In this document: piece by piece, positions 58,550 to 64,000 of the stretch
Position numbering within the stretch: the stretch's first letter is position 1
Layout of the letters: the number at the start of each line of letters is the position of its first letter
NCBI GenBank assembly: GCA_963714035.1
Contig: OY970224.1
Location: 1,178,001-1,242,000, forward strand
Reading direction: 5' to 3'
Source of the DNA: DATFVB01 sp963714035
Lineage (GTDB): Bacteria; Acidobacteriota; Thermoanaerobaculia; UBA5066; DATFVB01
DNA: 64,000 nucleotides
Notes under the pieces: model-generated
What the model was told of the DNA's origin: nothing
What the model saw: the letters and a program-made list of their open reading frames with translations, nothing else
Database searches by the model: none
Position numbers and translations under genes: made by a program

Positions 58550-59974
58550 TCAGTGGTGCCGCACCAGCTCCGGGACCGTGGCGCGAGGCGGCGCGGGCGC
58601 GATCAGGGGCACGATGACCGCCGCGTTCCGGCCGTCCGGCGCCGCCCCCTGCGAGAACTGCGGGACGTCCGGCGTGAACAGGGCGGTGTAGATGTCCGGG
58701 CCCGGCATCTTCGTTCCCGCGGTCTGGTTGATCGCCTGGATCCAGTAGTCGGCGACGATCGCGTACCCGATGTTCGTCGGGTGCAGGCCGTCGGCGGAGA
58801 AGATGCCGCCGGTCGGAAAGTCGGCCGAAACGTGCAGGCCGCCGATGTCGTAACCGGACTGCTTGAGCTGGTTGAAGATCGCGTTCACGTCGAGGACGCC
58901 CGCCCCGTGGGCCGCCGCCTGGGCCTTGATCGTCTCGTTGAAGTGCTCGGTCGAGGCCTCGATCAGGTCGACCTCGTCCTTGTAGAGCAGCACGCCGGGG
59001 TTCAGCGTCTCGGGCGGCACGAATCCGCCGTCGGGAAGGGGGACGCCGGTACCCCCGAGAGCCTGCGGGACCCCGATCCCCTGCTGGATGAGCGAAGCGG
59101 CCTCCAGCGTCACGAGCGTGTCCGGCGGAATCGGGCCCGCCGTCCCGTCGTGGCGCTCGCCGATGTACGTGACGAACCCGCCCTGGCCGTCCGGGATCGG
59201 CTGCCCCGTCGCGGGATTGATGATGAAGGGCGGGATGTAGGTGAAGAACGGCACCGAGAGGATGTCGGGGATCGTCGCCACGACGACCGTCCGGCCGCTC
59301 GCGGTGATGCCGTCCATCACCTGCGCGTAAGCGGCGTCGAAAACGGCATCGGGCGTGAGCGTCACCCCCGGAATCACGGCCCCCGAGGTCCCGGCGAGGA
59401 GCGTGTCGTTGTTGCCGATCCACAACGTCACGAGGTCGGGGGCGAGCAGATTCGCCTGATCGATCGCGCTCGTGTTGTCGAGCGGGCTGCCGGTCACGTT
59501 GCGAAGCACGCGCGCCGCGGCGATCTGCTTTCCGTTTCCGGTCGTCGGATCGGTGTGCTTCAGGGTCACCATGTCCTCGGTGTTGAAGAACCCGTTGATC
59601 CCGAGGTTGTCGTAAGGACGCGGGAGATCCGCGTTCAGGTCCGCGCCCTCCTGGGACACGACGCCGATCGTGATCTGTCCTCCCTGGAAGACGACCCCGA
59701 GGCAGGGGACCCCGGTAAAGGAGCTCGGATTCCCCGGATTCGCGGGCGGGGGGACCTCGCCCCGCAGCGGCTGCTCGAAGCCGGTGATGCCCGCCGACTG
59801 CGCGATGAGCGCCGGGTAGCTGTGGAGCTGGTGGCGCTCGACGACGCACCCTCCTTCTTCCCCTTCGGTCAGGCTGTCGCCCAGCGAGACGTACTTGTGG
59901 AAGCTCTGCGCCGAGAGCGGCGCGGCCGCCCAGGCGAAGGCGGCTGTGACGGCCCAGACTCCGATTCTCTTCAT
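58550..59974 (-). CDS. Exported SGNH/GDSL-family esterase or lipase
   Basis: A 474-residue secreted hydrolase. A signal peptide (MKRIGVWAVTAAFAWAAAPLSAQ) leads to block I SLGDSLTEGEEGG with the nucleophile serine; block III WIGNNDT with the Asn of the oxyanion hole; and block V DGLHPTNIGY with the catalytic Asp and His. A large insert (residues 220-370) and a 45-residue tail are specific to this group. Substrate (lipid, ester of sugar or other) is unknown. ATG 59974 has GGAGGA 5 bases upstream. It follows the FadL gene by 20 bases, and such pairing suggests use of long-chain lipids released outside the cell. Confidence 0.9.
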   Translation of the reverse strand: MKRIGVWAVTAAFAWAAAPLSAQSFHKYVSLGDSLTEGEEGGCVVERHQLHSYPALIAQSAGITGFEQPLRGEVPPPANPGNPSSFTGVPCLGVVFQGGQITIGVVSQEGADLNADLPRPYDNLGINGFFNTEDMVTLKHTDPTTGNGKQIAAARVLRNVTGSPLDNTSAIDQANLLAPDLVTLWIGNNDTLLAGTSGAVIPGVTLTPDAVFDAAYAQVMDGITASGRTVVVATIPDILSVPFFTYIPPFIINPATGQPIPDGQGGFVTYIGERHDGTAGPIPPDTLVTLEAASLIQQGIGVPQALGGTGVPLPDGGFVPPETLNPGVLLYKDEVDLIEASTEHFNETIKAQAAAHGAGVLDVNAIFNQLKQSGYDIGGLHVSADFPTGGIFSADGLHPTNIGYAIVADYWIQAINQTAGTKMPGPDIYTALFTPDVPQFSQGAAPDGRNAAVIVPLIAPAPPRATVPELVRHH

Positions 59975-59994
59975 CACATCCTCCTCCTGTTCGC

Positions 59995-61293
59995 TCAGAA
60001 CGACACGCGCAGGTTCGCGCCGATGAGGTTCGCGGTCAGCCGGTAGGTGCCGGTAAAATTGTCCTGGCTGTTCCGCACCGTCCGGTCCTGGAACGGCAGG
60101 TACATGTCCGCGAGATCGATGCCCCAGTGATCGCCGTTGTACCCGAAGCCGATGCAGTAGCCGCGGCGGATCGAGTCGGGAAGGAGCGGCCCGGCCTCCT
60201 GCTCCGGCTGCGGGGTGTTGTCGTAGACGAATCCGGCGCGCAGAGCCCAGGCGCCGAACTTCTGCTCGACGCCCACGCGGTACGACCAGACGTCCTTCCA
60301 GTCGGTCTCGCGGTGGATCGTCGGGAGCTCGCCGTCTGGAAAGGTGATGTCGAGGCTCTTGTACGTCGACCATTCCGTCCACACGGCGTCGGCCGAGATC
60401 GTGAACGACTGTCCCGGGCAATGCCACGCGACGCCGATATCGGCGATCGCGGGGAAGTTGACCGCAGCCTCGGCGCGGGGATTGTCCGGCAGGCCGGCGG
60501 CGACCACCGCGTCGAAGACCGGGTTGCCGGTGAGACGCTGCGTGAAATCCGCGTGCGTCGAGTAGTCGATCGTCATCTTCGACTTGTACGAAGCGCCGAT
60601 CGAGAACGCGGGCGACGGTTTCCAGAGGAGACCGGCGTTCCAGCCCCAGCCGTGCTCGTTGCCGGACTGGAGCTTCACGTGCGCGACGTCGACGAAGGAC
60701 TGGGAGAAGGGATCGTACGCCGCCTCGTTCCTCTCGAGCTCCACGTTCGAGAGCCGATATTCGGCGCCGGCGGAGATCGAGAACGTCGGCGCGACGCGGA
60801 ACGCGAGGACGGGCACGAAGCTGAACGTCTTGATGTTGGCGTTCTGCGAGATGAATCGCCCCGGGAAAGTCTCGGCGTCCTTCCAGCGGGACGCGAGCCC
60901 GAACGGCGAGTAGATCCCGAACCCGAACTTCACGTTCGAGCTGATCGGCGCCACGATGTAGAGCTGGCTCGGGAAGAACCAGGTCTTGTGGAAGGTGCCC
61001 GACGCGCCGTCGCCCGGAAACGGGCTCGACCCCTGGAACTCCGACTTCGTGAACGTCGTCGCCGTCGTCCCGGCCATGAGCGAGAAGTGATCCTGAAAGC
61101 CGATCCCGGAGGGGTTGTAGAAGATCGCCGAAGGATCGTCCGCGACCGCCGCGAACGCGCCGCCCATCGCGGTCGCCTTGGCGCCCTGCTCGAAGAAACC
61201 GAAACCGGCGGGGAAGGCGGGAACCGCGAGGCTCAGAGCAAGGATCGCGAGGAAAGGACCCCGGAAGAGCGGGAATCTCCGCGAGATGGCCAC
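59995..61293 (-). CDS. OmpP1/FadL-family outer-membrane transporter
   Basis: A 432-residue outer-membrane beta-barrel that takes up hydrophobic compounds such as long-chain fatty acids. The mature start GFGFFEQGAKATAMGGAFAAVADDPSAIFYNPSGIGF is the FadL hallmark (N-terminal plug), the rest alternates strands such as VGVEQKFGAWALRAGFVYD, and the chain ends in NLRVSF with C-terminal Phe, the signal for outer-membrane insertion. I use GTG 61293 with GAGGAGG 5 bases before it and a signal peptide directly after. It is the first gene of a two-gene operon with the SGNH hydrolase. Confidence 0.93.
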   Translation of the reverse strand: MAISRRFPLFRGPFLAILALSLAVPAFPAGFGFFEQGAKATAMGGAFAAVADDPSAIFYNPSGIGFQDHFSLMAGTTATTFTKSEFQGSSPFPGDGASGTFHKTWFFPSQLYIVAPISSNVKFGFGIYSPFGLASRWKDAETFPGRFISQNANIKTFSFVPVLAFRVAPTFSISAGAEYRLSNVELERNEAAYDPFSQSFVDVAHVKLQSGNEHGWGWNAGLLWKPSPAFSIGASYKSKMTIDYSTHADFTQRLTGNPVFDAVVAAGLPDNPRAEAAVNFPAIADIGVAWHCPGQSFTISADAVWTEWSTYKSLDITFPDGELPTIHRETDWKDVWSYRVGVEQKFGAWALRAGFVYDNTPQPEQEAGPLLPDSIRRGYCIGFGYNGDHWGIDLADMYLPFQDRTVRNSQDNFTGTYRLTANLIGANLRVSF

Positions 61294-61333
61294 AAATCCT
61301 CCTCTTTCAAAAATTTCGATCCGACGCCGCGCC

Positions 61334-61362
61334 AAAATACGCCGGCCCCCGATGGGAGTCAA
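61334..61362 (-). promoter_or_regulatory. Promoter of the FadL-lipase operon
   Basis: Minus-strand TTGACT (61357-61362), 17-base spacer, TATTTT (61334-61339). The transcript would begin near 61327, leaving a leader of about 34 bases that holds the GAGGAGG ribosome-binding site. Confidence 0.7.
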
Positions 61363-61421
61363 CACGCATTTAACCCCTGCCGGCGCGGGCGCGTTCCGTT
61401 CGGAATACACTGTCATCAGGG

Positions 61422-63512
61422 ATGTTCCGCCAGAGCGATCGACCGACCGGACCGATGACGGAGTCGCCCGCCGGAAAGGGCGAGCTCCCCTTCGCGCCCG
61501 GCAAGATGCTGGGGTCCCGCTACCGGATTCTTTCGGTTCTCGGGTACGGCGGCATGGGAGTCGTCTACCGGGCTCTCGATCTCACGCTCGATCTCGAAAT
61601 CGCCCTGAAAAGGCTTCGACCCGACAAGATCTCGCCGCACAAACGGGAGCTCCTCCGACGCGAGATCATCCTCTCCCGCAAGGTGACGCACGAGAACGTC
61701 TGCCGAATCTACGATCTGCAGGAAATCGACGGCATCGAGTACGTCTCGATGGAATACCTCCGCGGGAAGGCCCTGAAGGACATCGAGGAATCGGAAGGGA
61801 TCCTGCCCGTCGGCCGCGGGCTCTCCATCGCGAAGGGAATCTGCCGCGGGCTCGCGGCGGCGCACCGGATCGGGGTGCTGCATCGGGACCTGAAGCCGGA
61901 AAACGTCATGGTCGACGAGGAGGGCCGCCCCCGGCTGATGGACTTCGGGATCGCGATCGACCGCGGTCAGTCATGGACGGAAAAATCCGGGACGGTTCCC
62001 GGAACGCCGCAGTTCCTGGCGCCCGAGCTCCTCCGCGGCGCGGCGCCCGACGCTCGCACCGACATCTACGCGCTCGGCGTCCTCCTCTTCGAAATGTTCA
62101 CCGGGCAGGTGCCGTTCGACCATCCGGAGACGACGGCGCTCGTCCGGAAGGTGCTCGACGAGAGCGCGCCGGACGTCACGTCGCTCCGCCCCGACTTTCC
62201 GCCCGCGCTCGCCGCGATGATCGACCGGCTCATCGCGAAGGACCCGGAAGCCCGCTTCGCTTCCGCGGACGAGGTCGCGGCCGAGATCGAGAAATACGAG
62301 GGCGCCTACCTCGACAGCGTCCTGCGCGAGGTCTCCGTCGCGCGCGCGAAGAGCGTCAAGCTGATGGTGATGCTCGAGGCGAACAAGGCGCTCGCCGGGA
62401 CGTTCGACCCGACCGAGATCCTCCAGATCATTCTCCGGACCGCCACGCAGGAGACCGACGCGGAGCGCGGAACGATCTTCCTCGTCGAGCCGGAGACCCG
62501 CGATCTCGTCTCGCAGATCCTCGAGGGCGGCGCGGTGAATCCGATCCGGGTTCCGTGGGGACAGGGAATCGCCGGGGCGTGCGCCGCCGAGGGCCGGCCG
62601 ATCCTGACGCGCGACGCGGCGGCCGATCCCCGCCACGATCCGGGTCCGGACTCGACTTCCGGCTTCAAGACGCTTTCCCTCCTCGCGGTGCCGATGAAGC
62701 CGCCCTCGGGAGAGATCGCCGGCGTCATCGAGGTGCTGAACAAACGGCGCGGCGGATTCACGCCGGAAGACGAGGAGTTCCTCACGGCGGTCGCGGAGCA
62801 CGCGGCGCTCGCCGTCGAGAGCTCGCGCCAGCACCGGGCGGCGCTGGAACACGCCGCGGCCGAAGCGCGGGAGGGCGTCCTGCGCGGGATCCGGCCGCTC
62901 CTCTTTCCCGCGGAATGGCCGGCCGCGGCCGGCTTCGACTCCGCGCCGCTCCGCTGGCGCGCCGAGAACAGCGGTCTTCTCGGATTCGACGCCGTCGCGC
63001 ACGACGACGGCCTGACGCTCTTCATGGCGGAGGACCCTCGCTCCGCCGAGGAAGGGCTCGCCGACCTCCTCGGGGTGATCGGCGAATTCCGGGCTCGCGG
63101 CGCGCGGGAAGCCCTCGACGCCATTCTCGCGCCGCTCGCGGGGCGCGTCGCGCGGATCGCGGGCGCGCGGCTCGGCCCGGGGCACGCGACGCTCTGCGCC
63201 GCCGGCGCCCCGCTCCCGTCGGTCTTCTCGAAGGGTCGGCTCGTTCCCTTCCCCGCGGAAACGAAGAGCGCGATCTCCTGCGCGACCGTGTCGCTCGGAT
63301 CCGGAGACCTCGTCCTGTTGGCCTCCGAGGGTCTCGGGCGGATGGAGGGGGATCGTCCGGGCGAAGAAGAAAAGCAGCTCCAGCGAGCCGCCCGGCTCGT
63401 CGATCGAGACACGCTCTCCGGCGCCTTCATGGACATGGTCGTCCGGTGGAAGGGGGAAGGCCGACGGCCCCGGGCGAGCGATGTCGTCATACTCGGCGCG
63501 CGGCGAGTATAG
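61422..63512 (+). CDS. Serine/threonine kinase with GAF and phosphatase-like C-terminus
   Basis: A 696-residue soluble signalling protein. Kinase (residues 33-310): GYGGMGVVY loop, ALKRL with the lysine, LHRDLKPENVMV catalytic loop, MDFGIAID (DFG) and TPQFLAPELL; fully active-looking. Then a GAF domain (about 330-480; RGTIFLVEPE, LLAVPMKPPSGEIAGVIEVLNKR). The last 210 residues resemble SpoIIE/PP2C phosphatases (LRWRAENSGLLGFDAVAHDDG, TLCAAGAPLP, GDLVLLASEGLGRM) but the aspartates that bind metal are mostly replaced, so it may be a non-catalytic sensor. The ATG 61422 or 61455 start is uncertain. No transmembrane segment. Confidence 0.88.
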   Translation: MFRQSDRPTGPMTESPAGKGELPFAPGKMLGSRYRILSVLGYGGMGVVYRALDLTLDLEIALKRLRPDKISPHKRELLRREIILSRKVTHENVCRIYDLQEIDGIEYVSMEYLRGKALKDIEESEGILPVGRGLSIAKGICRGLAAAHRIGVLHRDLKPENVMVDEEGRPRLMDFGIAIDRGQSWTEKSGTVPGTPQFLAPELLRGAAPDARTDIYALGVLLFEMFTGQVPFDHPETTALVRKVLDESAPDVTSLRPDFPPALAAMIDRLIAKDPEARFASADEVAAEIEKYEGAYLDSVLREVSVARAKSVKLMVMLEANKALAGTFDPTEILQIILRTATQETDAERGTIFLVEPETRDLVSQILEGGAVNPIRVPWGQGIAGACAAEGRPILTRDAAADPRHDPGPDSTSGFKTLSLLAVPMKPPSGEIAGVIEVLNKRRGGFTPEDEEFLTAVAEHAALAVESSRQHRAALEHAAAEAREGVLRGIRPLLFPAEWPAAAGFDSAPLRWRAENSGLLGFDAVAHDDGLTLFMAEDPRSAEEGLADLLGVIGEFRARGAREALDAILAPLAGRVARIAGARLGPGHATLCAAGAPLPSVFSKGRLVPFPAETKSAISCATVSLGSGDLVLLASEGLGRMEGDRPGEEEKQLQRAARLVDRDTLSGAFMDMVVRWKGEGRRPRASDVVILGARRV

Positions 63513-63523
63513 GAAAGCGGGCG

Positions 63524-63785
63524 GCGCGGCGATACATCGAGCCGGGCGGGCGCGTGACACGTCGGCCGCGCGGCGCGCGCTCCGCGCTGGAACCGCGACG
63601 GCCTCCCAGATCGCGGACCTCCTCGCCTCGGTTACTTCGGCGAGACTTTCCGCGATCTGACCTTTCGCGGCTCGCTTTCTTGGCTCGACCGCTTCAGGGC
63701 CCCACCGGAGCCAGCCTTGGGCCGCGAGCTCGGGCGACCCGGATCCCGCGCCGGGCGCGCGTCTCGACACGCCTCCGGGGCACGA
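63524..63785 (+). repeat. Dispersed structured element, long form (copy H)
   Basis: Starts 12 bases after the kinase stop in its orientation: CGATACATCGAGCCGGGCGG. The 53-base hairpin (63607-63659) matches copy A almost base for base (CAGATCGCGG/CCGCGATCTG). The distal GGCTCGACCGCTTCAGGGCC and closing GGATCCCGCGCCGGGCGCGCG follow. The rest of the gap to 63855 shows nothing I can name. Confidence 0.85.
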
Positions 63786-63855
63786 TTCCGTCTCCGCGAT
63801 TGAATTCGAATTGACGGAGCAGCCCGGTGGCAGCCGGTCGCCACGGGCGCAAAGC

Positions 63856-63883
63856 AAAAGGGCGGGATCGCTCCCGCCCTTTT
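63856..63883 (-). terminator. Rho-independent terminator of the RNA-binding protein gene
   Basis: Perfect 12-base arms AAAAGGGCGGGA and TCCCGCCCTTTT with a 4-base loop, followed on the minus strand by GCTTTG. It lies 20 bases after the stop of the minus-strand gene at the window end. The symmetrical ends mean it could also stop rightward transcription from the kinase gene. Confidence 0.82.
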
Positions 63884-63903
63884 CGAAATTCGGAGATGGA
63901 AAA

Positions 63904-64000
63904 TCAGTAGCGGTTTCCGCCTCGATAACCGCCGCCGCCCCCGCCGCTCCTCTCCCGTCCTCCGCCCGTTCCGCCGCGCGGCCGTTCCGCCTGCGGGCGG
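63904..64000 (-). CDS. Glycine-rich RNA-binding protein, C-terminal tail (partial)
   Basis: Only the last 31 codons or so of a minus-strand gene are in the window: an Arg/Gly-rich tail RPRGGTGGGRERSGGGGGYR ending GGNRY. Such tails end short bacterial RRM-type RNA-binding proteins (cold-shock type), which often close with a perfect terminator as here. The RRM domain itself is beyond the window, so the family is an inference from the tail. Confidence 0.6.
   Translation of the reverse strand, partial: RPQAERPRGGTGGGRERSGGGGGGYRGGNRY

Noticed and set aside
440..63785. The dispersed repeats as a CRISPR array or insertion sequences
   Set aside because: They are 6-14 kb apart, vary in sequence, have no spacers, no transposase and no terminal duplications that I can see.

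Overview
This is a 64 kb chromosomal window of very high GC content, about 50 tightly packed genes on both strands, with no tRNA, rRNA, CRISPR array, phage or insertion sequence that I can see. The gene set points to a free-living, respiring, heterotrophic, Gram-negative bacterium. It includes NuoD/NuoI, an acyl-CoA dehydrogenase, an OmpP1/FadL porin, a MoxR-Bat aerotolerance operon, S9 peptidase, serine/threonine kinase, GGDEF and HD-GYP proteins and a 29-residue repeat protein. The mix is typical of Acidobacteriota (or a neighbouring lineage known mostly from metagenomes); that placement is inferred, not shown.

Layout. 1-4230 (+): end of nuoD, nuoI, a DUF2079 membrane protein and a Rieske oxygenase. 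4414-11778 (-): surface polysaccharide block (DegT aminotransferase, WecB epimerase, fused glycosyltransferase, Wzm/Wzt-type ABC exporter) ending in a DUF3187 protein. 11825-22955 (-): housekeeping (rhomboid protease, HU, RsmB, Fmt, acyl-CoA dehydrogenase, FtsK, RNase J, RsmA). 23107-30091 (+): seven-gene MoxR/DUF58/BatA-D operon with start-stop overlaps. 30139-37136 (+): GAF-GGDEF protein, L-lysine 6-transaminase, Maf, a small unknown, a thioredoxin-TPR protein that is very probably a selenoprotein, and an ExeA/GspB pair. 37139-42061: BrkB-family protein, glutamate dehydrogenase, thioesterase, acyltransferase, repeat protein. 42144-52514 (mostly -): S9 peptidase, a flavin/Fe-S membrane fusion, a transglutaminase-like protein, then a Fur/PerR-rubrerythrin-Fe-S-DUF3501-HD-GYP operon and YjbQ. 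52718-64000: a fused NfnB-NfnA-like oxidoreductase, M23 peptidase, EF-P, lipase plus FadL operon, a kinase-GAF-phosphatase-like protein and the tail of a glycine-rich RNA-binding protein.

Two things stand out. First, the gene at 34200-35540 reads through an in-frame TGA exactly at the first cysteine of a thioredoxin CxxC motif (Trp-TGA-His-Thr-Cys), and a strong stem-loop starts 4 bases after the TGA, as expected for a bacterial SECIS element. Second, ten copies of a structured, palindromic, non-coding element are scattered through the window. Nine of the ten start just after a stop codon and lie in the same orientation as the gene they follow, and their stems keep pairing although their arm sequences differ. 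I know of no named family matching it.

Several promoters can be read (HU, FadL, M23, Fur). At the Fur-like gene, the M23 gene and perhaps yjbQ and the selenoprotein gene, the -10 box lies only 5-7 bases before the start codon with no Shine-Dalgarno, suggesting leaderless mRNAs. The Fur-like promoter is overlapped by a perfect palindrome, suggesting autoregulation.
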